Below are positions 1-7,099 of a stretch of DNA of 16,174 bases, one piece after another. Origin of the DNA: an uncultured Sphingobium sp. Lineage in GTDB: Bacteria > Pseudomonadota > Alphaproteobacteria > Sphingomonadales > Sphingomonadaceae. The notes under the pieces are model-generated. The model made no database searches. It saw only the letters and a program-made list of their open reading frames with translations, and was not told the DNA's origin. Where the stretch lies: assembly GCA_946479185.1 (NCBI GenBank), contig CAMLFF010000041.1, positions 1-16,174 of the forward strand, read 5' to 3'. Position numbers and translations under genes: made by a program. The first letter of the stretch is position 1. Each line of letters starts with the position of its first letter.

Positions 1-897
1 TATCGTGTCCGCCACATCATCCGCGTCGCCTATAATCCGCCCGTGCTGCTCGCGCATTTCAACCTGCGCCTCGCGCCGATCCAATGGCCCGGCCAGCGTG
101 TGGATGATTTCAAGCTGACGGTCGATCCGCTGCCAAATCTGCGGCAGGAGCGGGCAGGGGCTTATCCCTTCAACCTCACGCGAATCGAAATCCTCAAGCC
201 CATCTCGACGCTCTCGATCGAGGCGACATTCACGGCGGATGTGGGGGACGCGGAGTTGGACCTGCTCACGCCGCAGATGAGCATCGCCGCGCTCGCACGA
301 GCCGCGCAGGCGGTGCAAGATATTGGTCCCCGCTCACCCACCAATTACCTCTTCCCCTCACGCCTGTTGCCGCTGGAGCCGGAGATTGTCGCATGGGCGC
401 GGCCAATGCTCCCACCCGATGCCGATTGCCTCACCAGCGCGCTCGCGCTCGCGCGCCGCATTCAATCCGATTTTGCTTATGATGTGCAGGCGACCAAAGC
501 CGATACGCCGGTTGCCGAGGCCTTCGCGATCCGGCGCGGTGTCTGTCAGGATTTCGCGCATATCATGATCGTTGCGTTGCGTGCGGTGGGGCTGCCTGCT
601 GCCTATGTCAGCGGCTATCTGCGCACCTATCCGCCGCCGGGCAAGGCGCGGCTGGTCGGCGCGGATGCGATGCATGCCTGGGTGGCGCTCTGGTGCGGCC
701 CGTCACGCGGCTGGGTCGGCATCGATCCCACCAATGGCGTGCTGGCCAATGCCGATCATCTCGTGGTGGCGATGGGGCGGGACTATTCCGATATTTCGCC
801 CATCGACGGCGTGTTCGTCGGCGGGCAATCGCAAAAGACGTTCAACTCGGTTGATGTCTCACCGCTGGACGCACCCGAGTCGCCCAACCCGCGCTGA
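1..897 (+). CDS. Transglutaminase-like cysteine protease family protein (5' end outside window)
   Basis: The reading frame is already open at base 1. The residues before the first internal GTG (base 43) read YRVRHIIRVAYNPPV, which resembles the bacterial transglutaminase-like N-terminal domain, so the true start should lie only a few codons upstream of the window. The papain-like triad is visible: Cys in RRGVCQDFAH (codon 544-546), His in ADAMHAWVA (codon 673-675) and Asp in GWVGIDPTNG (codon 724-726). This arrangement is typical of transglut_N plus transglut_core proteins of about 290-300 residues, usually cytoplasmic and often annotated as transglutaminases or cysteine proteases of unknown substrate. 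No signal peptide can be judged because the start is missing. The gene converges with rpsT. The family assignment is firm; the biochemical substrate is unknown. Confidence 0.9.
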   Translation, partial: YRVRHIIRVAYNPPVLLAHFNLRLAPIQWPGQRVDDFKLTVDPLPNLRQERAGAYPFNLTRIEILKPISTLSIEATFTADVGDAELDLLTPQMSIAALARAAQAVQDIGPRSPTNYLFPSRLLPLEPEIVAWARPMLPPDADCLTSALALARRIQSDFAYDVQATKADTPVAEAFAIRRGVCQDFAHIMIVALRAVGLPAAYVSGYLRTYPPPGKARLVGADAMHAWVALWCGPSRGWVGIDPTNGVLANADHLVVAMGRDYSDISPIDGVFVGGQSQKTFNSVDVSPLDAPESPNPR

Positions 898-925
898 GCG
901 CAAAGCTCATGCGCTGCAGACAACG

Positions 926-954
926 AAAAAGGCGCCGAGGCTTAGCCCAGCGCC
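926..954 (-). terminator. Intrinsic terminator of rpsT
   Basis: Read on the minus strand, the arms GGCGCTGGG and CTCGGCGCC form a 9-bp stem including two G-T pairs, and five T residues follow directly. It lies about 40 bases past the rpsT stop codon, as expected for a highly expressed ribosomal protein gene. It also lies between convergent genes, but the plus-strand side has no good T-tract, so it looks one-directional. Confidence 0.8.
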
Positions 955-993
955 GTTCCGTTTTGCCTCCCCGATCGATCGGGGCAGATCAGA

Positions 994-1257
994 TCAGGCG
1001 AGCGCGGCGACGCGCTTGGTGAGCCGACCGAACTTGCGTGAAGCGGTGTTCTTGTGGAGCACGCCACGGGCAACGCCACGGGCCATTTCAGGCTGTGCAG
1101 CGGAGAGAGCAGCCTGCGCTGCAGTCTTGTCGCCAGCTTCGAGAGCCGATTCGACCTTCTTCACAAGGGTCCGCACGCGGCTCATCCGGTTGCCGTTGAT
1201 CACGGCGCGGGCTGCGTTGCGGCGGATGCGCTTCTTTGCTTGAGGCGTATTAGCCAT
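994..1257 (-). CDS. rpsT: 30S ribosomal protein S20
   Basis: The gene encodes an 87-residue basic protein, the usual S20 length. It begins [19 protein letters not shown], a hallmark S20 N-terminus, and carries the conserved stretch [15 protein letters not shown] near the C-terminus. S20 binds 16S rRNA early in small-subunit assembly. The minus-strand upstream sequence contains the purine-rich CGAGGAATTTC before the ATG, acting as ribosome binding site. A near-consensus promoter lies about 80 bases upstream and an intrinsic terminator lies downstream, so the gene is a single-gene transcription unit. In some alphaproteobacteria rpsT neighbours dnaA; no dnaA is visible within this window. Confidence 0.98.
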   Translation of the reverse strand: MANTPQAKKRIRRNAARAVINGNRMSRVRTLVKKVESALEAGDKTAAQAALSAAQPEMARGVARGVLHKNTASRKFGRLTKRVAALA

Positions 1258-1337
1258 GAAATTCCTCGAACTCGAGCTGTTTAAAGGTGCACGTCACGAC
1301 TCTTGGAATGAACCAGCGGGTCTGCGCGAAGGCCGGG

Positions 1338-1366
1338 CCATTACCCCTGATTGAAATAAGCGTCAA
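1338..1366 (-). promoter_or_regulatory. Sigma-70-type promoter of rpsT
   Basis: On the minus strand a -35 box TTGACG (1366-1361) and a -10 box TAATGG (1343-1338) are separated by exactly 17 bases. Transcription would begin about 75 bases upstream of the rpsT ATG, leaving an untranslated leader long enough for S20 feedback control, although no specific control structure was recognised. The spacing and the -35 box make this the clearest promoter in the window. Confidence 0.75.
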
Positions 1367-1408
1367 CCGCCTTCTGGTTTTTCGGCCCGCAAATCGGCCC
1401 GATATCGG

Positions 1409-2557
1409 TCAGGATGGAACCGATACGGTGCCAGGCTGCTTCCCCTCGACGTCCTCGGTTTCTACCGGGTCGGTAACGGGCAACTGGCCTTCCTCATGGC
1501 CACGCATATCGGCGACGATGTTCCAGGTCGCCAGGAACAAGGCGGCGATGACCGGCCCGATCACGATGCCGCTAAAGCCGAAGATCTGCAGGCCGCCCAG
1601 CGTCGTGATCAGCACCACATAATCGGGCAGCCGCGTGTCGCGCCCCACGAGGATGGGGCGCAGGATATTATCGACCAGCCCGATGATGAAGATGCCGCAG
1701 AAGACGAGGATGAAGCCTTCCACCATGTCTCCCGTCGCGAACAGATAGACGGCCACGGGCGCCCAGACGAGGCCGGTGCCGACAGCGGGTAGGAGCGAGA
1801 AGAAGCCCATGATCACACCCCACAGCAGCGCGCCTTCCACGCCCAGCGCCCAAAAGACGACGCCGCCGATGACGCCCTGAACGATCGCGACGATGATGCT
1901 GCCCTTCACTGTCGCCCGGATGACCAATACGAATTGGCGCATCAGCTCCCGGCGCGGCCCTGAGCGCAGTGGCATCGTGCTCATCACCCGCTCGGAAAGC
2001 GCCTCGCCATCGCGCAACAGAAAGAAGGTGAGGTAAAGCATCACACTCAGCGCCAAAAACATGCTGAAGGCGCTCTGGCCGATGATCACGGCCTGCGCCG
2101 CGATGGTGCGGAAGCTGGTCGCCACGCCATCGCGCAGCCGCTCTTGCAGCGAATCGAAATCCTTGAGGCCAAAGCGCTCCAGCCACACGCCCGATCCCGC
2201 CGGCAGCCGCGCACGCAATTGCTCGAAGAGGACCGCAAAATTGATCTGGCCGGATTGGATTTTTGTATAGAAAACAGACACTTCCTGCACCAGCGCTACG
2301 GAGAGCAGTATTGCCGGCACGATGACCATCGCGATGATGAGCAGCAAGGTGAGCCCGGCGGCGCTGTTCGGCCAGCGCGGCATCGCCTTGAGCAGCCTGC
2401 GGTTGACCGGCTGGAAGAGGATGCCCGCAATCAGCCCCCAAAGCACCGCGATGAAAAAGGGCTCGAGAATCAGGGCGAAGGCGACCGTGATGACGATCAC
2501 CAGCGCAATGAAAAAGCCATCCTCAATGCGATGGGAAGAAGGGGTGTCAGGCGCCAT
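1409..2557 (-). CDS. AI-2E/PerM family membrane transporter
   Basis: The 382-residue product has hydrophobic helices near the N-terminus (about 13-45 and 65-95), a soluble segment of about 60 residues, and a cluster of helices from about 160 onward. The C-terminal half carries family hallmarks: LLPAVGTGLVWAPVA, DNILRPILVG and TLGGLQIFGFSGIVIGPVI. The family (formerly UPF0118/DUF20) includes TqsA, PerM and YdiK; reported roles include autoinducer-2 export and Na+/H+ antiport, so the substrate here cannot be stated. The C-terminal tail is polar and Glu-rich. The gene lies 125 bases downstream of pyrD on the same strand with no convincing terminator between, so cotranscription is possible. The ribosome binding site is weak. 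Confidence 0.9.
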   Translation of the reverse strand: MAPDTPSSHRIEDGFFIALVIVITVAFALILEPFFIAVLWGLIAGILFQPVNRRLLKAMPRWPNSAAGLTLLLIIAMVIVPAILLSVALVQEVSVFYTKIQSGQINFAVLFEQLRARLPAGSGVWLERFGLKDFDSLQERLRDGVATSFRTIAAQAVIIGQSAFSMFLALSVMLYLTFFLLRDGEALSERVMSTMPLRSGPRRELMRQFVLVIRATVKGSIIVAIVQGVIGGVVFWALGVEGALLWGVIMGFFSLLPAVGTGLVWAPVAVYLFATGDMVEGFILVFCGIFIIGLVDNILRPILVGRDTRLPDYVVLITTLGGLQIFGFSGIVIGPVIAALFLATWNIVADMRGHEEGQLPVTDPVETEDVEGKQPGTVSVPS

Positions 2558-2648
2558 ATGGCTAAGGTCCGATCATTCTGATTTGCTCGCTCACAAGCGC
2601 AAACGCAGGGGAAAGGCAATCGGCTTCAATGCACGTCGATCAATACAT

Positions 2649-2684
2649 GATTTCGCGCATGCTAAAGCCCACGCGCTTGAAATC
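2649..2684 (-). other. Hairpin overlapping the pyrD stop codon
   Basis: GATTTC and GAAATC (6 bp) close an inner GCGC/GCGC stem with a two-base bulge. The structure begins at the pyrD stop codon. The minus-strand bases that follow (ATGTATTGATC) contain no T-tract, so it is not a convincing intrinsic terminator. It could stabilise the 3' end or attenuate read-through into the transporter gene. Confidence 0.3.
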
Positions 2685-3717
2685 AGTCGACGTCGACACC
2701 CACGGCATCCGCAATAGACGCCAGGCCATCGCGCCGTAGCAATTGCGCCAATCCGGCATTGATTCGCGCGGGCAGATAGGGGCCTTCATAAAGCAGCGCT
2801 GAATAGAGCTGGATCAGGCTCGCCCCGGCGCGGATGCGGGCATAGGCCTGTGCCGCATCGGCAATGCCACCCACGCCGATCAGCGGCACCTTGGTGCCGA
2901 GCAGCTTGCGGAAATTGCGTAGCTGCGCGAGCGCCAGATCATGCAGCGGCGCGCCCGAAAGCCCGCCGGTTTCGCCGCCATGCCGCGAGCGCAGCGCCGG
3001 GCGGCTGATCGTCGTGTTGCTCACGATGAGCCCGTCAATATGATGAGCGAGCGCAAGCTGCGCGATATCGTCCACATCGGCAAGCTCCAGATCCGGCGCG
3101 ACCTTGAGCAGGATCGGCGGACCATCGGCTGCGCGAGCGGCCATCACCCTGCCCAGCAATTCGTCCAGCGCGCCACGATCCTGCAAGGCACGCAGGCCCG
3201 GCGTGTTGGGGGAGGAGATGTTGACCGTGAGATAATCGGCATAAGCGCTCATCTGGCGAACGCCGGTCTCATAATCGGCGATCCGGTCCACCGCATCCTT
3301 GTTCGCGCCGATGTTCACGCCCACGATCAGGTCGCGCGCTGTCCCACGCGCGGCGAGGCGTTCGGCTGCCAGTGCCTGACCGCCATTGTTGAAGCCCATG
3401 CGGTTGATGACGGCGCGGTCTTCTTCCAGTCGGAACAGGCGTGGCCTGGCATTGCCAGCCTGGGGCAGGGGCGTGAGCGTGCCCAATTCGGCAAAGCCAA
3501 AGCCCAGCCGCCCCACGCGGTGGGCAATCACGCCATCCTTATCAAATCCCGCCGCGAGGCCTACGGGGCTGGCGAATTGCAGGCCGAAAAGCGATTGAGC
3601 CAGCATGGCGTCCGGACGCGCCGCAGCGGGGAACGGAAGGCGCAGCGCGGCAAGCGCGAGGCCGTGTGCGCGCTCGGCCTCGAACGCGAACAAAAGGGGG
3701 CGGATTTGGCGATACAT
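2683..3717 (-). CDS. pyrD: Dihydroorotate dehydrogenase (quinone), class 2
   Basis: PyrD oxidises dihydroorotate to orotate in pyrimidine synthesis and passes electrons through FMN to membrane quinone. The chosen start (ATG at 3717-3715) gives 344 residues beginning MYRQIRPLLFAFEAERAHG, the N-terminal helix of class 2 enzymes that contacts quinone and membrane. A longer in-frame start at 3810 would add 31 residues unlike the family. An AGGCGAG-type ribosome site precedes the chosen ATG. Visible motifs are GLAAGFDKDG, NRMGFNNGG, NISSPNTPGLR with the catalytic serine at about residue 169, SNTT and GVGGI. Length and motifs fit an intact enzyme. The gene is divergent from the AraC-type regulator. 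Confidence 0.96.
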   Translation of the reverse strand: MYRQIRPLLFAFEAERAHGLALAALRLPFPAAARPDAMLAQSLFGLQFASPVGLAAGFDKDGVIAHRVGRLGFGFAELGTLTPLPQAGNARPRLFRLEEDRAVINRMGFNNGGQALAAERLAARGTARDLIVGVNIGANKDAVDRIADYETGVRQMSAYADYLTVNISSPNTPGLRALQDRGALDELLGRVMAARAADGPPILLKVAPDLELADVDDIAQLALAHHIDGLIVSNTTISRPALRSRHGGETGGLSGAPLHDLALAQLRNFRKLLGTKVPLIGVGGIADAAQAYARIRAGASLIQLYSALLYEGPYLPARINAGLAQLLRRDGLASIADAVGVDVD

Positions 3718-3809
3718 CCGCTCGCCTATGGCAGTCCATCTCACGGGCGTCAAAGGCGTGCTGGCGGGCTGCACGGGGGCGATTTGCAAACTGTCTCCCA
3801 CAGGAGGCA

Positions 3810-3971
3810 ATGACGAATCCGTCCAATAAACTTGCCGAGAATCGAGCTAGCGAATTTTTGCGACCCGAAGGGCTCTCCAGTCTCTGGCTGAGAGACCTTT
3901 TACTCGGCGGCTCGGCAGCATTCGTGCGCCGGGCCGCTTTTTTGTTCCTCTGCCCCTCAGATCGTGCATAA
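3810..3971 (+). CDS. Possible 53-residue small ORF or leader peptide (doubtful)
   Basis: ATG at 3810 follows a perfect AGGAGG (3802-3807), but the gap is only two bases, which is short for initiation. The product would begin MTNPSNKLAENRASEF and contains the Leu-rich stretch LSSLWLRDLLLGG. No family is recognised. The reading frame runs straight through the strong terminator at 3908-3943, so most transcripts would end inside it. It could be a leader peptide controlling that terminator or a chance ORF over an untranslated RNA. Confidence that it is translated is low. Confidence 0.2.
   Translation: MTNPSNKLAENRASEFLRPEGLSSLWLRDLLLGGSAAFVRRAAFLFLCPSDRA
3830..3943 (+). ncRNA. Candidate small RNA or attenuated leader
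   Basis: The stretch ends in a strong terminator and has two upstream hairpins. One is GTCTCT/AGAGAC (3880-3885 with 3891-3896). It overlaps a smaller alternative, CCAG/CTGG (3877-3880 with 3884-3887). TGCCGAG at 3833-3839 is perfectly complementary to CTCGGCA at 3911-3917, which is the 5' arm of the terminator, so a mutually exclusive fold is possible. No Rfam-type motif such as the TPP, SAM, glycine or cobalamin box was recognised, and no promoter is evident. The main argument is the terminator without a gene. Confidence 0.3.
3908..3943 (+). terminator. Strong intrinsic terminator without an upstream plus-strand gene
   Basis: CGGCTCGGC (3908-3916) pairs with GCCGGGCCG (3928-3936). After one bulged A, GCA/TGC extends the stem around a TTCG tetraloop (3921-3924). 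C and six T residues (3938-3943) follow. This is a textbook intrinsic terminator on the plus strand. The minus strand has no T-tract after the hairpin, so it does not serve pyrD. Confidence 0.8.
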
Positions 3972-4092
3972 ATTGCGATGGATAGCGCAGGAGGAACGCA
4001 ATCGAATCGCTCATTGCCCGACTGACTATGTCGATGTGCGCGGCTTTACCTCTGCGCAGCGCGGTAATGCCAATATCCGGTCAGGGTCGTAA

Positions 4093-4971
4093 ATGAGCCG
4101 TCTCTCGTCACTTGCCGATGCTCCCGACATGATGGCGTTGCGCTACCTCGTTCCCCCACCAGAGCTGGCTGACTATTTCGGTGCATCCTATTTGTTCACG
4201 GCGGATTGCCCAATCATTGCGGACCAGACCCGCGCCGATTTCGCCCAGATCCGTTTCATGCTCGCAGGCGAAGGCCAGTACAGCTTCGGGGATGGCAGGC
4301 AGGTGACAACGCCTGAATGCTGCCTGTTAGGGCCAACTAGCATGGCACTCTCTTTCAATGTGACGGGTCCGATGCAGGTGTTCGGCGTCACCGTGCTCCC
4401 GTTGGGCTGGGCCGCGCTGCGGGCTGGCGATGCGGACGGAGCCGCTGACAATGCGCTCGATCTCGCCGCGCTCTTCGGGGCGGATTGGCAAGACATGCTG
4501 CTCCTGCTGCGCGCGACCGATGATGCTGCCAGCGCCGCCGATCTTCTCTGGGCCTTTTTGCAGACGCGCCTCCACCCCGTCTCCGATGCGGACCGAATCT
4601 TCGTTCAGGAGGCGGACCGCTGGCTGGCCGATGAGCGTTCGCCCCGCGTCGAGGCATTGCAGGAGGCGACGGGCCTATCCGCCCGGCAGCTCGCCCGCTG
4701 GTGCAATCGGCTTTACGGCGCCCCGCCCAAATATCTGGCGCGCAAATATCGGGCGCTGCGCTGCGCTCAGCTGCTAGCCCGCGAGGAGCTGGATTGGGCC
4801 GATGTGAGCTCGGACGCCTTTTACGATCAGTCCCACTTCATCCGTGAGCTCAAGCATTTCACGGGCCTTACCCCGACCGAATTGCGCGAGCGGGCCAGCG
4901 TCGTTACCCGCCTCTCGATGAACCGTGCGGAGATCAAAGGCGAGATTGCACGGCTCAGCCGCATCAGCTAG
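4093..4971 (+). CDS. AraC-family transcriptional regulator
   Basis: The protein has 292 residues. The N-terminal ~150 residues look like an AraC-type sensing domain (MLAGEGQYSFGDGR, LLGPTSMALSF). The C-terminal part (about 175-270) is the double helix-turn-helix DNA-binding domain: the first HTH falls around EALQEATGLSARQLARWCNRLYGAPPKYL (split: EALQEATGLSARQLARWC, then NRLYGAPPKYL), and the second carries the hallmark FYDQSHFIRELKHFTGLTPTEL region. The protein is soluble and cytoplasmic, and its ligand and targets cannot be inferred. The ATG at 4093 has only a weak GGGT-type ribosome site. The gene is a single unit, divergent from pyrD, and the suf operon with its own regulator starts 130 bases downstream. 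Confidence 0.9.
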   Translation: MSRLSSLADAPDMMALRYLVPPPELADYFGASYLFTADCPIIADQTRADFAQIRFMLAGEGQYSFGDGRQVTTPECCLLGPTSMALSFNVTGPMQVFGVTVLPLGWAALRAGDADGAADNALDLAALFGADWQDMLLLLRATDDAASAADLLWAFLQTRLHPVSDADRIFVQEADRWLADERSPRVEALQEATGLSARQLARWCNRLYGAPPKYLARKYRALRCAQLLAREELDWADVSSDAFYDQSHFIRELKHFTGLTPTELRERASVVTRLSMNRAEIKGEIARLSRIS

Positions 4972-5061
4972 CGGCGCGCCTACCAGCCTGTCTTAAAATG
5001 TCAGCTCTGCCTCGCGCGATAAATTTGCCGCTTGATTTTCGCGGCTTTCCTACCCATTTGC

Positions 5062-5086
5062 CAATCAGACCAAATTAGTCCGATTT
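5062..5086. promoter_or_regulatory. Probable Rrf2/IscR-type operator of the suf operon
   Basis: The core GACCAAATTAGTC (5068-5080) fits the type-1 IscR core GACT-R-WWW-Y-AGTC with one mismatch, and it is flanked by AATC on the left and GATT on the right, so the 25-base site is nearly palindromic about base 5074. It ends about 15 bases before the regulator's ATG, a position suited to repression by blocking the promoter or start region. The inference is that the first gene of the operon autoregulates through this site. The core match is read directly from sequence; the binding protein is inferred. Confidence 0.65.
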
Positions 5087-5101
5087 GAGAACCATTCGCA
5101 A

Positions 5102-5572
5102 ATGCGCCTTTCGAGCCTTGCCGATTATGCCGTGCTGATGATGCGCACCGCAGCCACCCATTGCGGTGGTGCGCGGGCCAACGCCACCACGCTTGCGCAG
5201 GAAGCGGGTATTCCGGTGCCCACTGCGCAGAAGCTTGCGAGCCTGCTTGGCCGTGCGGGACTCATCAAGGGAACGCGCGGTAGCGGTGGCGGCATCAAGC
5301 TTGCCCGCCCGGCAGCGGCGATCACGCTGGCAGACATTATCGAGGCGGTGGATGGCCCCATCGCTTTGACCGCCTGTCTCGATTCGCATGGTCCCGATTG
5401 CTGCGCGCTGGACCGCTCCTGCGATATCCGTCCGCATTGGGTGGGCGTGAACGCGCTGGTCCGCGGCGCCCTCTCAAATGTCACGCTGGCGCATCTCATC
5501 GCCAGCCCTGAAATGTTGCCGGTCGCGAGTTTCGCCCCGGCCCGCACAGCGCCTCTGGAGGCTGCATTATGA
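5102..5572 (+). CDS. Rrf2-family Fe-S cluster-sensing regulator of the suf operon
   Basis: The protein has 156 residues. It starts [14 protein letters not shown], the usual Rrf2 N-terminus, with a winged helix-turn-helix (about 25-70) including [20 protein letters not shown] and the wing glycines GSGGGI. The cluster-binding region contains Cys92, Cys100, Cys101, Cys107 and His112. This resembles IscR (three Cys and one His), but the spacing is wider and there is an extra adjacent cysteine. Such proteins sense cellular Fe-S status and adjust suf expression. The gene leads the operon, its stop overlaps the sufB start by four bases (ATGA), and an IscR-like palindrome lies just upstream. It could be called IscR or a SUF-type Rrf2 regulator. 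Confidence 0.92.
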   Translation: MRLSSLADYAVLMMRTAATHCGGARANATTLAQEAGIPVPTAQKLASLLGRAGLIKGTRGSGGGIKLARPAAAITLADIIEAVDGPIALTACLDSHGPDCCALDRSCDIRPHWVGVNALVRGALSNVTLAHLIASPEMLPVASFAPARTAPLEAAL

Positions 5573-7056
5573 ATTCCCCCGTCGATACTCGTCCCAAAAA
5601 TGCTGACGCTCTGGCCGCTGCCGAAAAGGCGAGCGATTATGAGTGGGGCTTCAGCTCGGATATCGAGCAGGAGTTCGCGCCCAAGGGTCTTTCCGAGGAC
5701 ACGGTGCGCTTCATTTCGGCCAAGAAGAACGAACCGCAATGGATGCTCGACTGGCGGCTCAAGGCCTATCGCCACTGGTTGACCATGACGGCGCCCGATT
5801 GGGCAAAGCTCAGCATGGAGCCGATCGATTATCAGGACGCCTATTATTATGCGGCGCCCAAGAAGAAGACCGAGCTTTCGAGCCTCGATGAGCTCGATCC
5901 CGAGATTCGCCGGGTTTATGAGAAGCTTGGCATTCCCATCGAGGAGCAGAAAGTCCTCGCCAACGTCTCCGGCTCGCGCAAGGTCGCGGTGGATGCGGTG
6001 TTCGATAGCGTCTCGGTCGCCACCACCTTCCGCAAGGAGCTGGAGGAGGCAGGCGTCATCTTCCGCTCGATCAGTGAAGCCATCAAGGAATTTCCCGATC
6101 TGGTGAAAAAATGGCTCGGCAAAATCGTGCCGATGCATGACAATTATTTCGCTACGCTCAATTGCGCGGTCTTTTCGGACGGCACCTTTGTTTACATTCC
6201 AGAGGGCGTGCGCTGCCCGATGGAGCTGAGCACCTATTTCCGCATCAATGCCGAGAATACCGGCCAGTTCGAGCGCACGCTCATCATCGCGGAGAAGGGC
6301 AGCTACGTCTCTTATCTGGAGGGCTGCACCGCGCCGATGCGCGACGAGAACCAACTCCACGCTGCCGTGGTCGAGTTGGTCGCGCTCGATGATGCCGAGA
6401 TTAAATATAGCACGGTGCAAAACTGGTATCCGGGCGATGCGCAGGGCAAGGGCGGCATCTATAATTTCGTCACCAAGCGCGCGCTGTGCCAGGGACGCAA
6501 CAGCAAGGTGAGCTGGACGCAGGTGGAAACCGGCAGCGCCATCACCTGGAAATATCCAAGCTGCGTGCTGAATGGCGAGAATAGCGTGGGCGAGTTCTAC
6601 TCGGTTGCCGTGACGAACAATCGCCAGCAGGCCGATACCGGCACGAAGATGATCCATAACGGCAAGAACACGCGCTCGACCATCGTCTCCAAGGGCATCA
6701 GCGCCGGGCGCTCCAGCGGCACCTATCGCGGGCTGGTGCGGATGAGCGCCAATGCCGAGGGCGCGCGCAACTTCACCCAGTGCGACAGCCTGTTGCTGGG
6801 CGATCAGTGCGGCGCGCACACCGTGCCCTATATCGAGGTGAAGAACCCGAGCGCCATCGTCGAGCATGAGGCGACGACGAGCAAGATCAGTGACGATCAG
6901 CTCTTCTACGCCACCCAGCGCGGGCTGGATCAGGAAGCGGCGGTGAGCCTGATCGTGAACGGCTTCGCCAAGGAAGTGCTGCAGCAATTGCCGATGGAGT
7001 TCGCTGTCGAGGCACAGAAGTTGCTGGGCATCAGCCTTGAGGGCAGCGTCGGCTGA
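5569..7056 (+). CDS. sufB: Fe-S cluster assembly scaffold protein SufB
   Basis: The protein has 495 residues, the standard SufB length. SufB is the scaffold subunit of the SufBC2D complex, where nascent Fe-S clusters form from SufS-derived sulfur. The beta-helix core is recognisable, including [17 protein letters not shown] and [22 protein letters not shown] (split: [22 protein letters not shown]). Near the C-terminus are [15 protein letters not shown] with Cys405, and [10 protein letters not shown] with His433 and Glu434. These correspond to residues reported as important in E. coli SufB, at matching numbering. A GGAGG ribosome site precedes the ATG, which overlaps the regulator's stop codon. 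The gene appears intact. Confidence 0.98.
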   Translation: MNSPVDTRPKNADALAAAEKASDYEWGFSSDIEQEFAPKGLSEDTVRFISAKKNEPQWMLDWRLKAYRHWLTMTAPDWAKLSMEPIDYQDAYYYAAPKKKTELSSLDELDPEIRRVYEKLGIPIEEQKVLANVSGSRKVAVDAVFDSVSVATTFRKELEEAGVIFRSISEAIKEFPDLVKKWLGKIVPMHDNYFATLNCAVFSDGTFVYIPEGVRCPMELSTYFRINAENTGQFERTLIIAEKGSYVSYLEGCTAPMRDENQLHAAVVELVALDDAEIKYSTVQNWYPGDAQGKGGIYNFVTKRALCQGRNSKVSWTQVETGSAITWKYPSCVLNGENSVGEFYSVAVTNNRQQADTGTKMIHNGKNTRSTIVSKGISAGRSSGTYRGLVRMSANAEGARNFTQCDSLLLGDQCGAHTVPYIEVKNPSAIVEHEATTSKISDDQLFYATQRGLDQEAAVSLIVNGFAKEVLQQLPMEFAVEAQKLLGISLEGSVG

Positions 7057-7087
7057 CCGACCCGTCCACCGCATAAAGAACCATCAA

Positions 7088-7092
7088 GAGGA
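7088..7092 (+). promoter_or_regulatory. Ribosome binding site that fixes a TTG start
   Basis: GAGGA at 7088-7092 lies seven bases before TTG at 7100-7102. No ATG or GTG is suitably placed, and the longer ATG at 7037 would lie inside sufB. The site therefore decides the start of the unknown suf-operon protein. Confidence 0.75.
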
Positions 7093-7099
7093 CAGAATT

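Larger units (their letters stand above)
3718..4092. other. 375-base gap between pyrD and the AraC-type regulator
   Basis: The gap must hold the pyrD promoter (leftward) and the AraC-type gene promoter (rightward), but neither shows a convincing -35/-10 pair. It contains a strong rightward intrinsic terminator at 3908-3943, a smaller hairpin at 3880-3896, and a possible 53-codon ORF at 3810-3971 preceded by AGGAGG. The rest (3972-4092) shows nothing recognisable apart from a short ATTGCG/CGCAAT inverted repeat around 3973-4004. Confidence 0.6.

Noticed and set aside
1375..1408. Terminator for the AI-2E-family gene
   Set aside because: The GGGCCG units are mainly direct repeats, the palindrome CCGATATCGG has no loop, and no T-tract follows on the minus strand.
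3718..3810. 31-residue N-terminal extension of PyrD from the upstream ATG
   Set aside because: MYRQIRPLLFAFEAERAH is the usual class 2 N-terminus and has its own ribosome site; the extension does not look conserved.
2941..3813. 290-codon open frame on the plus strand opposite pyrD
   Set aside because: pyrD motifs on the minus strand are unambiguous; the plus-strand product has no domain.
3880..3900. TPP riboswitch suggested by CTGAGAGACC
   Set aside because: Only a fragment of the THI-box wording is present; the remaining conserved elements are absent and no thiamine gene follows.
5125..7074. 649-codon open frame on the minus strand opposite sufB and the regulator
   Set aside because: It lies antisense to two certain genes, its product is a low-complexity Ala/Leu/Arg/His/Asp-rich sequence without a recognisable domain, and long antisense frames are common in GC-rich genes.
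7037..7099. ATG start for the unknown suf-operon protein inside sufB
   Set aside because: It has no suitable ribosome site and adds basic residues read from the sufB end; the TTG at 7100 has GAGGA at ideal spacing.
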